Shown: piece by piece, positions 42,003-51,084 of the stretch
How positions within the stretch are numbered: position 1 is the stretch's first letter
How the letters are laid out: every line of letters starts with the position of its first letter
Source of the DNA: Erythrobacter sanguineus
Lineage (GTDB): Bacteria; Pseudomonadota; Alphaproteobacteria; Sphingomonadales; Sphingomonadaceae
NCBI RefSeq assembly: GCF_900143235.1
Contig: NZ_FRDF01000006.1
Coordinates: 1-64,000 of the forward strand
Reading direction: 5' to 3'
DNA: 64,000 nucleotides
Notes under the pieces: model-generated
Seen by the model: the letters and a program-made list of their open reading frames with translations, nothing else
Told to the model about the DNA's origin: nothing
The model's database searches: none
Made by a program: the position numbers and the translations under genes

Positions 42003-42863
42003 TCAGAAGCTACGCGCGCCGAAATGGATTTCCATCATCGGCCGCATGACGTCCCAACGCTCAAGCTGCGACCAATGGCCCGACCGATCGAGCACGTAAA
42101 GCTCGGCGTGTTTCAGATGCTCGATCAGATAGAGGCTGGTATCAAGCGGTACGATGCGATCCTGCCGGCCGTGGAAGATCAGCACCTTGTGCGGCATCTT
42201 GCACAGGATAGAAGGCGGCATGTTGAGCCCGTCCATCCCCTGTTTCATCGAATCGATCATCTTGACCGCAGTTTTCATGATCTCGGGGTCGGTGGCGATC
42301 TTGAAGCGATTGTTGACGATCTCTTCCATGCCTTCGAACTTGTCGGCGTCATAAGCGAAACTGTGCATCAACTGGCGGTAACGTGAGTGCCGCGGATCGG
42401 AATAGAACGACAGCAGGCGGATAAGCTCAGGAGTTTTGGGGCCAGGGGCACCGATCGAACCCATCAGCACCACCCGATCAAGCCGGTCAGGCTCTTCGCT
42501 CATCATCTGCAGGGTAAGCGCGCCGCCCATCGAATTGCCGACTACATGGGCCTTCTCAATCCCCAGCGCGTCGAGCACGCCAAAGCATTGTTCGACCCGA
42601 GTGCCGATCCATCCCATCACATTGTCTGGCCATGGGTCGGGGATAACCGACTGCCCGAAGCCGATCAGGTCGGGCGCGATCACGAAGAAGTTTTCTGCCA
42701 GATCCGGCATCAGGTGCAGCCAGTTGGAAGCGGCATGCGCCCCTGGCCCTGCACCGTGCAACAGAAGAATGGCGGGCTTGCTCGGGTCACCTGCAAGCAA
42801 GGTGTGGGAAGTCAGCCCACGGCCAGTAATTTTTTCTTCTCTTACGCTCGTATCGCCTGGCAT
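42003..42863 (-). CDS. Meta-cleavage-product hydrolase-like alpha/beta hydrolase
   Basis: 286 residues from the ATG at 42861-42863. Catalytic Ser111 lies in G-N-S-M-G-G, a following Asp in H-G-R-Q-D-R-I-V-P, and His in R-S-G-H-W-S-Q-L-E-R. The H-G-A-G-P-G-A-H oxyanion loop and H-W-x-Q-x-E-R ending are typical of C-C bond hydrolases (BphD/XylF/ThnD family) that hydrolyse 2-hydroxydienone acids. It is divergent from an HpaH-type hydratase, and the 139-bp gap contains a GTGCAA-type site. It is distinct from the second hydrolase of the family at 55761-56612. Confidence 0.8.
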   Translation of the reverse strand: MPGDTSVREEKITGRGLTSHTLLAGDPSKPAILLLHGAGPGAHAASNWLHLMPDLAENFFVIAPDLIGFGQSVIPDPWPDNVMGWIGTRVEQCFGVLDALGIEKAHVVGNSMGGALTLQMMSEEPDRLDRVVLMGSIGAPGPKTPELIRLLSFYSDPRHSRYRQLMHSFAYDADKFEGMEEIVNNRFKIATDPEIMKTAVKMIDSMKQGMDGLNMPPSILCKMPHKVLIFHGRQDRIVPLDTSLYLIEHLKHAELYVLDRSGHWSQLERWDVMRPMMEIHFGARSF

Positions 42864-42920
42864 CCTGCTCTCCTCTGTTAAGTGTTTGTTGCGGCCGTTT
42901 ACGGGCTGTTGTGCAGCGAG

Positions 42921-42959
42921 GATGTAGACGAGCGTTTCCAATTGTGCAATGCATTTACC
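42921..42959. promoter_or_regulatory. GTGCAA-type operator and leftward promoter
   Basis: GTGCAA-TGCA-TTTACC at 42944-42959 resembles the palindrome at 62273-62288 in its left half. Read leftward, TTGCAC is followed after 17 bases by TACATC (42926-42921), a plausible promoter for the hydrolase gene. The site lies between the divergent hydrolase and hydratase genes. Confidence 0.4.
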
Positions 42960-43002
42960 CAGAAGCGGCAGAGCCAAAATCGCAAGGGACGAGGAGCAAT
43001 TT

Positions 43003-43845
43003 ATGGACCGCAATGGAAGCCGACCCGACGCTGCAGCGACGATCCTCAGCGAGGCAGAGATCGCGGCGTTTGCGGCCGAGCTCGATCAGGCCGAAAAATC
43101 GCGCCAGCAGATTCGCCAGTTCACGGCGCGCCACCCGGAAATGTCGATCGCAGATGGCTACAGCATCAGCAAGCGGTGGGTTGACCTTAAACTCGCCTCG
43201 GGCAGGAAAATCGTCGGCCACAAGATCGGCCTGACTTCGCGGGCCATGCAGCAGGCCGCCGGGATTACCGAACCTGATTACGGCACCCTGCTCGATGATA
43301 TGGTGTTCGAGCAGGGGGGTGACGTGCCAATCGGCCGGTTCATCACTCCCAAGGTCGAGGTCGAGCTGGCTTTCGTCCTGGGAAAGCGCATCGAAGGCCC
43401 CGGTGCGACCATGTTCGACGTGCTACGGGCGACCGAATATGTAATCCCAGCGGTCGAGATCATCGACAGCCGCACCTTTCCCGTCGATCCTGAAACCGGC
43501 GCGCGCCGCAAGGTGCAGGACACTATCAGCGACAATGCTGCCAATGCCGGGATCATCGTCGGCGGATTGCCGATGCGGCCCGACAAGATCGACATGCGAT
43601 GGGTTAGTGCCCTGCTCAGCCGCAACGGTGTGATCGAGGAATCCGGCGTTGCCGCAGGCGTGCTCAACAATCCGGCAATCGGCGTGGCATGGCTCGCCAA
43701 CCGGCTCTCGCCCTGGGGCCAGACTCTAGAGCCGGGCGAGATCGTGCTGGGCGGATCATTCACCCGGCCGGTTGAAGCCCATGCGGGCGATGTGTTCAAC
43801 GCCGATTTCGGGCCGTTGGGCGTCATCGGTTTTCGGTTCGTTTAA
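43003..43845 (+). CDS. HpaH-type hydratase (2-oxo-hept-3-ene-1,7-dioate hydratase-like)
   Basis: 280 residues from the ATG at 43003 (GACGAGGAG upstream). It is of the fumarylacetoacetate hydrolase/MhpD superfamily. The run of H-K-I-G-L-T-S-x-A-M-Q, E-P-D-Y-G-x-L-L-D-D-M, I-S-D-N-A-A-N-A-G and G-V-A-A-G-V-L-N-x-P-x-x-G-V-A-W-L-A-N follows E. coli HpaH almost block for block. This separates it from the two MhpD/DmpH-like proteins at 49273-50049 and 52042-52854. HpaH hydrates dicarboxylic oxo-enoates; a dicarboxylic substrate is therefore expected here. Confidence 0.85.
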   Translation: MDRNGSRPDAAATILSEAEIAAFAAELDQAEKSRQQIRQFTARHPEMSIADGYSISKRWVDLKLASGRKIVGHKIGLTSRAMQQAAGITEPDYGTLLDDMVFEQGGDVPIGRFITPKVEVELAFVLGKRIEGPGATMFDVLRATEYVIPAVEIIDSRTFPVDPETGARRKVQDTISDNAANAGIIVGGLPMRPDKIDMRWVSALLSRNGVIEESGVAAGVLNNPAIGVAWLANRLSPWGQTLEPGEIVLGGSFTRPVEAHAGDVFNADFGPLGVIGFRFV

Positions 43846-43853
43846 GGCAGGGA

Positions 43854-44651
43854 ATGATGCAGACACCGCAAAACTGCTTCAAGGATCGTCTTGGCGACGG
43901 TCCGCCACAACTTGGTTTCTGGCTGGCGCTCGCCAATCCGGACATCGCTGAAATTTGCTCTGGCCTGGGCTATGACTGGGTTCTGATCGATGGTGAGCAC
44001 GCTGCTCAGACCCTGCCCGGGATTGCCAACCAGCTACGCGCGGTCGATACCGTTCCCGCCTGCTCTGCCATCGTGCGTGTGCCCGGCCACGATCCGGTGA
44101 CGATCCGCCAGATCCTCGATCTTGGTGCCCAGACAATCATGGTCCCGATGGTTGACACCGCACAACAGGCGGAGGCTATCGTCAAGGCCTCGCGCTATCC
44201 GCCGACGGGTGATCGCGGGATCGGCGGCGCGCGCGCCGCACGTTGGGGCCGCTACCCTGCTTTCGTAGCTGAGGCCAACGAGCGCCTGTGCATCATCGCC
44301 CAGATCGAGACCGTCGAAGCGCTCAACAATCTGGAAGCTATCGCAGCAGTCGATGGCATTGACGCCCTGTTTGTCGGACCGGCTGACCTGGCTGCATCGC
44401 TCGGCCTGCTTGGTTCCGCCAATGCAACAGCTCTCGCTCAAGTGACCGGCGAAGCCCTAGCCCGCATTCGCGCTACCGGCACTCCCTGTGGTATCCTTTC
44501 ACGCGACGAACGGCTGGTGCAGCAATATCTGGACGGCGGCGCCCGGTTCCTCGCGGTGGGGATAGACTCTTTCACCCTGGCCAAAGCAGCCGGCGATATG
44601 GCGCGAGACTGGCGCAAGCGCATTGCTTCGGCAGTGGCAGGTGCGCAATGA
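43854..44651 (+). CDS. HpaI-type aldolase (4-hydroxy-2-oxo-acid, metal-dependent class II)
   Basis: 265 residues; a second ATG directly follows the first. HpcH/HpaI TIM barrel with D-G-E-H-A at about 46-50, V-R-V-P, Q-I-E-T-V-E-A and V-G-P-A-D-L-A-A-S-L-G, which together hold the metal-binding Glu and Asp and the catalytic His. It cleaves 4-hydroxy-2-oxo acids to pyruvate and an aldehyde. Directly behind the HpaH-type hydratase it forms a hydrate-then-split pair. The stop overlaps the CoA-transferase start (ATGA). Confidence 0.85.
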   Translation: MMQTPQNCFKDRLGDGPPQLGFWLALANPDIAEICSGLGYDWVLIDGEHAAQTLPGIANQLRAVDTVPACSAIVRVPGHDPVTIRQILDLGAQTIMVPMVDTAQQAEAIVKASRYPPTGDRGIGGARAARWGRYPAFVAEANERLCIIAQIETVEALNNLEAIAAVDGIDALFVGPADLAASLGLLGSANATALAQVTGEALARIRATGTPCGILSRDERLVQQYLDGGARFLAVGIDSFTLAKAAGDMARDWRKRIASAVAGAQ

Positions 44652-45820
44652 CGGGGTGTGGCTGGGCCGCAACGCCAACAGAGGCATCCACAAAACCGCT
44701 AAACGGCATCAGGGTTCTCGAACTCGCGCGCATTCTTGCCGGCCCGTGGTGCGGACAGTTGCTCGCCGATCTCGGTGCCGAGGTTATCAAGATCGAGCGC
44801 CCCGGCAGTGGCGACGACACTCGCCACTGGGGGCCTCCGTTTGTGATGTCGGACGCGGGCGAAAATCTGGGTGCCGCCTATTATCATTCGGCCAACCGGG
44901 GAAAGCGGTCCATCGCGGTTGATATCGCGACGCCAGCAGGTCAGGATATCATTCGTGGCCTTGCGGCAAGCGCTGACATCATAATCGAGAATTACAAGGT
45001 GGGTGGGCTCGCCAAGTATGGGCTTGATCACGCGGCTTTATCCCAGGTCAATCCGCGCCTCATCACCTGTTCGATCACCGGCTTCGGACAAACCGGGCCC
45101 TATGCCAACCGACCGGGATACGACTATATCGCCCAGGCGATGGGCGGGCTTATGTCCATGACTGGAGAGCCGCAGCGCGAGCCTCAGAAGGCCGGTATCG
45201 CGGCCGCCGACTTGTTCACCGGGGTTTACAGCGCGGTGGCGGTCCTGGCGGCGCTTAACCGGCGGAACGAAACGCAGGTCGGCGCGCACATCGACATGGC
45301 GCTGCTCGATACCCAAGTCAGTGTCATGGGCAATCAGGCACTGAACTGGATGACCTCGGGGGTGGTGCCGCGCCGGGTCGGCAATGGGCATGCCAATTTG
45401 GTACCCTATCAGGCATTCCCCACTCGCGATGGCGATCTGATCATCGCGGTCGGCAATGACGGCCAGTTTGCCGCCCTCTGCCGCGTGCTGGATATTGCAC
45501 TCGACCGGGACGAGCGCTTTATCACCAATCCTCAACGGATCCGCAATCGGGCAGACTTGATTGAAGCGCTCGAAGTGATCACGGTGCAAAGGGGCCGGGA
45601 AGAGCTTTTCGAACAACTCGAACAGGCAGGAATTCCCGCAGGCCCGATCAACGAATTGGACCAGGTTTTTGCCAACCCACAGGTCATCGCACGGGGCATG
45701 GCGATTGAACGCCACGGCCGCCCCGGAGTAGCCAGCCCGATCGTCATCGATGGCGTCCGAATGGTATCGGACCGTCCCGCGCCCGGGCTTCCAGAAGAGA
45801 TCGAGCCAGATTTTCAGTAG
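44648..45820 (+). CDS. CaiB/BaiF-family (class III) CoA-transferase
   Basis: 390 residues. The N-terminal G-I-R-V-L-E-L-A-R-I-L-A-G-P-W block, G-A-E-V-I-K-I-E-R-P-G-x-G-D-D-T-R, A-N-R-G-K-R-S-I and the catalytic Asp in A-A-A-D-L-F-T-G define the family. It moves CoA between carboxylic acids. Coupled by ATGA to the aldolase gene, it may activate the acid derived from the aldolase product for beta-oxidation. The first 18 residues are less typical and a later start is possible. Confidence 0.82.
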   Translation: MTGCGWAATPTEASTKPLNGIRVLELARILAGPWCGQLLADLGAEVIKIERPGSGDDTRHWGPPFVMSDAGENLGAAYYHSANRGKRSIAVDIATPAGQDIIRGLAASADIIIENYKVGGLAKYGLDHAALSQVNPRLITCSITGFGQTGPYANRPGYDYIAQAMGGLMSMTGEPQREPQKAGIAAADLFTGVYSAVAVLAALNRRNETQVGAHIDMALLDTQVSVMGNQALNWMTSGVVPRRVGNGHANLVPYQAFPTRDGDLIIAVGNDGQFAALCRVLDIALDRDERFITNPQRIRNRADLIEALEVITVQRGREELFEQLEQAGIPAGPINELDQVFANPQVIARGMAIERHGRPGVASPIVIDGVRMVSDRPAPGLPEEIEPDFQ

Positions 45821-45855
45821 TTTCGGATCAAGGTTGTAGCTTCGGGATCGTCAGA

Positions 45856-45883
45856 TCCAAAAGGTATCGTTGACCTTTTTGGA
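45856..45883. terminator. Possible bidirectional terminator
   Basis: TCCAAAAGGT (45856-45865) and ACCTTTTTGGA (45873-45883) pair around a 7-base loop with one bulged T. The A- and T-runs inside the arms would weaken it. It lies between the convergent CoA-transferase and the small unknown gene. Confidence 0.3.
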
Positions 45884-45979
45884 CCGCGATCTTCTGGGTA
45901 AGGGTGGGATGAAGGTTCCCTCGCTCCCCATCCCCAACCCCAACCCGTCAATACCAGCGAAGGGGGAAACGAGCCCGCG

Positions 45980-46360
45980 TCAGTTATCGACCCGGATCAT
46001 TTTGCGGACCATTTCCTGGATGTCCACCTTTTCGGCGTTGTCGAGCAGAACTGCCACGCGGTTCATGGTCGCAATGACCGACGTGTATTGACCATGCGCG
46101 TAATAGGCGTCGATCGGATAGACGACCGTCTTGTCAACCGGCGCGCGATGGTAGCTGAGTTGCCCGATCCCGTAAATTGCAAGCCCCCCTGCTTCGGCAT
46201 GTGCCATCAGCCGTTCCGCTCGATCTCTTGTCAGATCGCCGCCGAATTCAACCAGTTGGGGAGGGGCAACAGTGCGTCCAAGATGCGTCGGCTTCCATCG
46301 TGCAGCTCCGATGACTCCCGAAATGACGAGCAAGTCGGAAAATTGAAATCTCTCAGCCAT
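45980..46360 (-). CDS. Small protein of unknown function
   Basis: 126 residues with a strong AGGAGG ribosome site 9-14 bases before the ATG, so it is probably translated. No signal peptide or membrane segment. The sequence has an N-terminal hydrophobic strand (L-L-V-I-S-G-V-I-G-A-A), a middle helix rich in Arg/Glu (R-D-R-A-E-R-L-M-A-H-A) and a C-terminal helix (V-D-I-Q-E-M-V-R-K-M-I). I do not recognise the family. It is the last gene of the long leftward block, 58 bases after the dihydrodiol dehydrogenase. Confidence 0.6.
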   Translation of the reverse strand: MAERFQFSDLLVISGVIGAARWKPTHLGRTVAPPQLVEFGGDLTRDRAERLMAHAEAGGLAIYGIGQLSYHRAPVDKTVVYPIDAYYAHGQYTSVIATMNRVAVLLDNAEKVDIQEMVRKMIRVDN

Positions 46361-46418
46361 GGCCTCTATCCTCCTGTCATGCTCTTGCTTCTAACGACCC
46401 TGGCTGAATGCAGAGTAC

Positions 46419-47219
46419 TCACTCTTCCGGACGTTTGCCGATACCGATACCGCCATCGCTGAGCAGAACCGTGCCAGTCATATACGAAGAGTCCCGCCGC
46501 GAAGCCAAAAGCGTGTAGAGACCAGCATGGTCGGCCGGTTCGGCTATCCGCCCGAGCGGGGTCATGCTGGAAATCATTTCGTCAAGCCCGGGCATCTGTT
46601 CCATCTTCGTCTCTGCAAAGCCACCGGTCTCAGTGCCGCTGAGCGGGGTCCGCGTCCCCCCCGGTGCAACGCCGTTGACCCGGATGTCAGGCGACAGCTC
46701 CCAGGCCAGTTGCTTGATCAGCCCGAGCACCGCGTGCTTGGAGGCGACGTATAGCGTGCCGCCGCCTCCGGTATAGTAACTCGAGGTAGAGGCCGTGAAA
46801 ATGATGCTTCCCTTAACCTTCCTGAGTTCGGGGATGGCGGCGCGGGCACCAAGAAAATAACCCTTCAGGTTGACGTCGAAGATTTCGTCGAAGACCTTGC
46901 CGAGTTGCTCGGGATCCTGCTGTTCGAGCGGGACCATAAAATCCCAGATCCCAACGTTCCCGACGAATACATCAAGCTTGCCGAAAGCCGCCACGGTTTC
47001 CGCCACGGCGCGGGCATTGTCTGCATAGGAACGCACGTCTCCCGCCACGGCCACCACGCTGTCCCCATGCCGCGAACGCACGAGTTCTACCTGCTCATCG
47101 TCCTTGACCAGGACGCCAACCTTGGCGCCCTCCTCAATATAACGCGCGACCACCGCCGCCCCGATCCCGGTGGCGCCACCGGTAAGTAGCGCCACCTGTC
47201 CATCAAGCCTGTTAGACAA
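46419..47219 (-). CDS. cis-Dihydrodiol dehydrogenase (BphB/NahB-like SDR)
   Basis: 266 residues. The NAD motif is T-G-G-A-T-G-I-G (13-20) and the catalytic residues are Y157 and K161 with a Ser near 144. [20 protein letters not shown] and R-V-N-G-V-A-P-G-G are the blocks that distinguish ring dihydrodiol dehydrogenases (BphB, NahB, ThnB) from the BenD type found at 14293-15078. It re-aromatises the dihydrodiol made by a RHO to the catechol. Located at the distal end of the meta-cleavage block behind an aldehyde dehydrogenase. Confidence 0.85.
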   Translation of the reverse strand: MSNRLDGQVALLTGGATGIGAAVVARYIEEGAKVGVLVKDDEQVELVRSRHGDSVVAVAGDVRSYADNARAVAETVAAFGKLDVFVGNVGIWDFMVPLEQQDPEQLGKVFDEIFDVNLKGYFLGARAAIPELRKVKGSIIFTASTSSYYTGGGGTLYVASKHAVLGLIKQLAWELSPDIRVNGVAPGGTRTPLSGTETGGFAETKMEQMPGLDEMISSMTPLGRIAEPADHAGLYTLLASRRDSSYMTGTVLLSDGGIGIGKRPEE

Positions 47220-47244
47220 TTTTCTCTCCTCCGTCTCCGGTTAT

Positions 47245-47268
47245 CGATCAGTCTGGGATTACTGATCG
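47245..47268 (-). promoter_or_regulatory. Hairpin at the aldehyde dehydrogenase stop codon
   Basis: CGATCAGT and ACTGATCG form an 8-bp perfect inverted repeat with an 8-base loop, overlapping the stop of the aldehyde dehydrogenase gene and ending 26 bp before the dihydrodiol dehydrogenase start. No T-run, so probably an intercistronic RNA structure. Confidence 0.35.
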
Positions 47269-48758
47269 AACATCCCGGTGCGACCTTCTTGCAAGTTCAC
47301 CACGACCGACTTGGTCTGGGTGTAGTGGTTGAGCACTTCATGGCTGAATTCACGACCGAACCCGCTCTGCTTGTAGCCGCCGAGTGGCATGTTGGCCTTC
47401 AGATTGTAGTAGCGGTTGATCCACACCGTGCCGGTTTCGAGCTTGCGTGCCATGCGGTGCGCGCGCGCGATATCGCGGGTCCAGATACCACCGGCGAGGC
47501 CGTAATTGGTATCGTTCGCCACCTTCATCATGTCGTCTTCGTCCTTCCAGCTAATCACGCTGGTAACGGGGCCGAAGATCTCTTCACGCGCAATACGCAT
47601 CGAGTTGTTGACGTTGGTAAAGACCGTCGGGCTGATGAAGTGCCCATCGGCAAGATTGTTGTTGCGGCTGCCGCCTGTCAGAACGTCGGCGCCTTCTTCA
47701 GTCGCCAGTTCGAGGTAGCTTACGACCTTGTCCATCTGCATCTGCGACGCCTGCGCGCCGAGCTGTGTGGCGAAGTCGAGGGGGTCGCCCTGGCGAATGC
47801 CTTCGAGTGCGACCTTGAACTTGGCGAGGAACTCATCCTGGATCGACTCGTGCAGGAACAGTCGCGATCCGGCCAGGCAAACCTCGCCCTTGTTGAGGAC
47901 TGTCGACATCGTGGCGCTTTCGACTGCTGCATCGATATCAGCATCGGCGCAAACGATGTGCGCGGACTTGCCACCCAGTTCGAGTGTCTGCGGGATGATG
48001 TTGGTGGAAGCATATTGCATGATCCGGCGGGCTGTCCCCACCGAACCGGTGAAGGCGACCTTACGGACGTCCTCATGAGTCACAAGTGCCTCACCGACGT
48101 CAGGACCGTAGCCGGTGACCACGTTGATCACGCCTGGGGGCAAAAGATCCGCCATTTCCACGAAGAATTCGATCACCGAAAGGCAGACCGTCTCGGCGGG
48201 TTTAAGCACAACTGTGTTACCCGAAGCGAGCGCGGGCGCGATCTTGCAGGCCATCATCAGCATCGGCACGTTCCACGGGATAATCTGGGCGCACACGCCC
48301 AACGGCTCGCGATGAACGATGCCGACGGCATCAGGATAATCCATCGATTGGCCATGCAAACCGTAGGCGGCCCCGGCGAACAACTCGAACTGGCCGATAG
48401 CCTGGGGCATGTCGAAGTACATCGATTCGCGGATTGGCTTACCGTTATTCAACGTTTCGAGCGTAGCGTAATGTTGATGGCGCGCCTTGAGCCGACGCGC
48501 GACCTCGATCAAAATGTCCTGACGTTCGGCAGGCGAGCTTTCCGACCACTTGGGGAAGGCAGCCTTGGCAGCTGCCACTGCACGCTGGATATCCTTAGCA
48601 TTGCCAGCCTGGATTTTGGTCAGCACCGCCCCGGTGGCAGGGTTAATCAGGTCAATCGTCTTTCCGCTATCACTGGAAATCCACTCGCCGCCGATAAAGT
48701 GACCGTATTCGCTCTTAATTCCGTACTCGTTGGTACCACTTTTCAACTGTGTAGCCAT
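47259..48758 (-). CDS. NAD(P)-dependent aldehyde dehydrogenase
   Basis: 499 residues. The catalytic Cys294 lies in G-E-V-C-L-A-G-S-R and the general base Glu260 in L-E-L-G-G-K-S. P-W-N-V-P and F-T-G-S-V-G-T-A mark the cofactor site. It is a tetrameric class 1/2-type enzyme and different from the semialdehyde dehydrogenase at 52859-54343. It could oxidise benzaldehyde-type products of XylMA, the aryl aldehyde from the NahE-like aldolase, or the semialdehyde from the HpaI-like aldolase; sequence alone does not decide. Confidence 0.8.
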   Translation of the reverse strand: MATQLKSGTNEYGIKSEYGHFIGGEWISSDSGKTIDLINPATGAVLTKIQAGNAKDIQRAVAAAKAAFPKWSESSPAERQDILIEVARRLKARHQHYATLETLNNGKPIRESMYFDMPQAIGQFELFAGAAYGLHGQSMDYPDAVGIVHREPLGVCAQIIPWNVPMLMMACKIAPALASGNTVVLKPAETVCLSVIEFFVEMADLLPPGVINVVTGYGPDVGEALVTHEDVRKVAFTGSVGTARRIMQYASTNIIPQTLELGGKSAHIVCADADIDAAVESATMSTVLNKGEVCLAGSRLFLHESIQDEFLAKFKVALEGIRQGDPLDFATQLGAQASQMQMDKVVSYLELATEEGADVLTGGSRNNNLADGHFISPTVFTNVNNSMRIAREEIFGPVTSVISWKDEDDMMKVANDTNYGLAGGIWTRDIARAHRMARKLETGTVWINRYYNLKANMPLGGYKQSGFGREFSHEVLNHYTQTKSVVVNLQEGRTGMFDQ

Positions 48759-48776
48759 TGCATCTCTCCTTAGAAT

Positions 48777-49058
48777 TCATCCAACTTCGATCAAAAGGTC
48801 GCTCACCGGAAACACTCTGCAGGCTAGGACAAAGCCCGCTGCGCGCTCGGTCTCCGAAATCTTCGCCACGCTCATCTTACCTGTCGTATAATCTCCGCCG
48901 ACCACCCTGACTCTGCAAATTCCGCACCCGCCGCCACGGCAACCAACGCCGATATCGCTCGATCCGCATCGCTCCATGGCGAGCAAGACCCGCTCGTCCT
49001 CACCGCAGCTGAACTCTCCGCCGCCGACAATCCGGATCCGGTGCAGCCCAGTTGTCAC
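48777..49058 (-). CDS. XylT-like plant-type [2Fe-2S] ferredoxin
   Basis: 93 residues from the GTG at 49056-49058. Ligands are C40, C45, C48 and C80, in the V-G-C-R-G-G-G-C-G-I-C-R-V-R-V block that is characteristic of XylT/NahT/DmpQ. These ferredoxins re-reduce the oxidised active-site iron of catechol 2,3-dioxygenase. Unusually, the gene is not beside the dioxygenase gene but seven genes downstream, one base after the tautomerase stop. The frame open to 49196 has no start signal and is rejected. Confidence 0.8.
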   Translation of the reverse strand: MTTGLHRIRIVGGGEFSCGEDERVLLAMERCGSSDIGVGCRGGGCGICRVRVVGGDYTTGKMSVAKISETERAAGFVLACRVFPVSDLLIEVG

Positions 49059-49059
49059 G

Positions 49060-49272
49060 CTATTGCTTCCCGGCGGCCTTTGCAGCCGCTTTCGCCGCAA
49101 AGGACTGTCCGCCCACCGCGAAGTGGCCGCTCGGCATCTCGCGCAACATAATGCGAACCGATTCACGCGGCGCCCCGATCGAAGTGATGGCAGCATCGGT
49201 CAGGGCTTGGATCAGCCGTTCCTTGTCGTCCGGCGATCTCCCCTCGAGCAGGTTAACCTCGATGATCGGCAT
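49060..49272 (-). CDS. 4-Oxalocrotonate tautomerase
   Basis: 70 residues beginning M-P-I-I-E-V-N-L-L-E-G-R. After removal of Met the N-terminal Pro is the catalytic base, and R-x5-R-I-M-L-R supplies the substrate-binding arginines. The C-terminus is alanine/lysine-rich. It isomerises 2-hydroxymuconate to 2-oxo-hex-3-enedioate in the oxalocrotonate branch. The start is directly adjacent to the decarboxylase stop, in the usual pathway order. Confidence 0.88.
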   Translation of the reverse strand: MPIIEVNLLEGRSPDDKERLIQALTDAAITSIGAPRESVRIMLREMPSGHFAVGGQSFAAKAAAKAAGKQ

Positions 49273-50049
49273 TTAGTCCTCCACCTGGAACATGACCGAG
49301 CCAAGCCCCTGAATCGTCGTGCGGACGGTTTGACCGGGCGCGAGATTGGGAGCGGCGGTGATGCCACCTGCCATGACGATGTCGCCTGCTGAGATTTCTT
49401 CTCCGCCTTCAGCGACAAGTCGCGCTGCGGCGACCAACGACCGCAAGGGATGGCCGAGAATAGCTGCAGTCGAACCGACCTCGATCACATGGCCGTCGAT
49501 TTCGAGAATTACCCCGAGGTTCGAGAAATCCTTGGCCGGATCGTTCCATTGTCCGATCACAAGGCCAGAGGACGAAGTGTTGTCAGCAATAACATCAGAC
49601 AAAGCGAATTTGAAGTTCTCGTACCGGCTATCAATGATCTCCATTGCCGGAGCAATCGCTTCGACCGCCGCCAGCGCCTCCATCGCTGTGACCTTTCCGG
49701 AAAGCGGTGCCTTCATAAGAAAGGCCACTTCCGGTTCAACCCGTGGGTGAACGAAACGTGCGCGAGACATCGACGCGCCTTCCTCGAGCAGCATCGCGTC
49801 GGTCAGGCGGCCCCATGCCACCTCGTCGACTCCGACCTGCAGCATTTTGGCCCGGCTCGTCAGACCCATCTTGACTCCGATTCGGCGTTCACCGCGGCTG
49901 AGGCGACGATCGACCGACAGCTTCTGCACCAGATAGGCATCTGCCACGCTCAGGTCGGGGTCGGTATGCGTGAGCTGGGGCGTTGCGCGCGCATGAAGCG
50001 CCGCGCTGTCCAGAATTTCCGCGTAACGTTCAATCTTGTCCATTGCCAT
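49273..50049 (-). CDS. 4-Oxalocrotonate decarboxylase
   Basis: 258 residues. It is of the MhpD/DmpH fold, assigned to the decarboxylase (XylI/DmpH) by I-D-S-R-Y-E-N-F-K-F, V-K-M-G-L-T-S-x-A-K-M, and I-M-A/T-G-G-I-T-A-A. Metal ligands are the Glu residues in V-E-P-E-V-A-F. It converts 2-oxo-hex-3-enedioate to 2-oxopent-4-enoate, the substrate of the hydratase at 52042-52854, with which it forms a complex in Pseudomonas. Confidence 0.85.
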   Translation of the reverse strand: MAMDKIERYAEILDSAALHARATPQLTHTDPDLSVADAYLVQKLSVDRRLSRGERRIGVKMGLTSRAKMLQVGVDEVAWGRLTDAMLLEEGASMSRARFVHPRVEPEVAFLMKAPLSGKVTAMEALAAVEAIAPAMEIIDSRYENFKFALSDVIADNTSSSGLVIGQWNDPAKDFSNLGVILEIDGHVIEVGSTAAILGHPLRSLVAAARLVAEGGEEISAGDIVMAGGITAAPNLAPGQTVRTTIQGLGSVMFQVED

Positions 50050-50052
50050 CGC

Positions 50053-51084
50053 CTATGCTGCCCGCGCGGAAACGAGATCGAGCGCAACATCGACAATCAT
50101 GTCTTCCTGCCCGCCAACCATACGCCGTTTACCCAGTTCGATCAGAATTTCGCGGGTGTCGAGGCCGTATTGTTCGGCCGCCTTTTCCGCGTGACGAAGG
50201 AAGCTTGAATAGACCCCGGCATAACCCAGGCTCAGCGTCTCGCGGTCGACCCGCACCGGGCGATCCTGAAGTGGACGGACCAGATCTTCCGCTGCGTCCA
50301 TTAGTGCCATCACGTCGCATCCATGGTTCCAGCCCTTTCGGTCGGCTGCAGCAACGAACACTTCGAGCGGGGCGTTGCCCGCCCCTGCCCCCATGCCTGC
50401 AAGGCTGGCATCGATCCGTACTGCGCCTTCCTGAGCGGCAACGATCGAATTCGCGACACCGAGCGACAAATTGTGGTGGGCATGCATGCCGCGCTGGGTT
50501 TCTGGCTTGAGAACGCGGTCGTAAGCCCGCAGCCGATCGCGCACACCGTCCATGTCGAGCGCCCCGCCACTGTCGGTGACATAGACGCAGTGCGCGCCAT
50601 AGCTTTCCATCAGCAAGGCCTGCTGGGCCAGCGCCTCGGCGTCGATCATGTGGCTCATCATCAGAAAGCCCGATACATCCATACCAAGATCGCGGGCGAT
50701 ACCGATGTGCTGCTTGGCAACGTCTGCTTCGGTGCAATGGGTTGCCACTCGTACGGAGCGAACACCCAATGCGTAAGCGCGGCGAAGCTCTTCGACAGTG
50801 CCGATGCCAGGCACCAGCAGTGTGGTCAGCACCGCCCGTTTGATCACGTCAGCTGCCGCCTCGATCCACTCCCAGTCAGTGTGGGAGCCAAAGCCATAAT
50901 TGAATGAGGTGCCGTTAAGACCATCGCCGTGCGACACTTCGATGGCGTCGACACCGGCATCGTCCAGGGCTTTGGCGATCGTGCGGACGCTGTCAGTGCC
51001 GTACATGTGGAGGATGGCGTGCATCCCGTCACGCAGGGTGACGTCTTGGATGTAAAGCTTACCGGTTTCAGGGTTGAAGGTCAT
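50053..51084 (-). CDS. 4-Hydroxy-2-oxovalerate aldolase
   Basis: 343 residues. TIM barrel with metal and catalytic residues in [15 protein letters not shown] and H-A-H-H-N-L-S, and a C-terminal dehydrogenase-contact domain. It splits 4-hydroxy-2-oxovalerate to pyruvate and acetaldehyde and channels acetaldehyde to the partner enzyme. Overlaps that partner's gene by four bases (ATGA), the arrangement seen in bphI/bphJ and dmpG/dmpF. Confidence 0.9.
   Translation of the reverse strand: MTFNPETGKLYIQDVTLRDGMHAILHMYGTDSVRTIAKALDDAGVDAIEVSHGDGLNGTSFNYGFGSHTDWEWIEAAADVIKRAVLTTLLVPGIGTVEELRRAYALGVRSVRVATHCTEADVAKQHIGIARDLGMDVSGFLMMSHMIDAEALAQQALLMESYGAHCVYVTDSGGALDMDGVRDRLRAYDRVLKPETQRGMHAHHNLSLGVANSIVAAQEGAVRIDASLAGMGAGAGNAPLEVFVAAADRKGWNHGCDVMALMDAAEDLVRPLQDRPVRVDRETLSLGYAGVYSSFLRHAEKAAEQYGLDTREILIELGKRRMVGGQEDMIVDVALDLVSARAA

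Noticed and set aside
47289-48773. 494-residue plus-strand frame opposite the aldehyde dehydrogenase gene
   Set aside because: Mirror frame of a well-supported gene; composition and lack of motifs show it is not coding.
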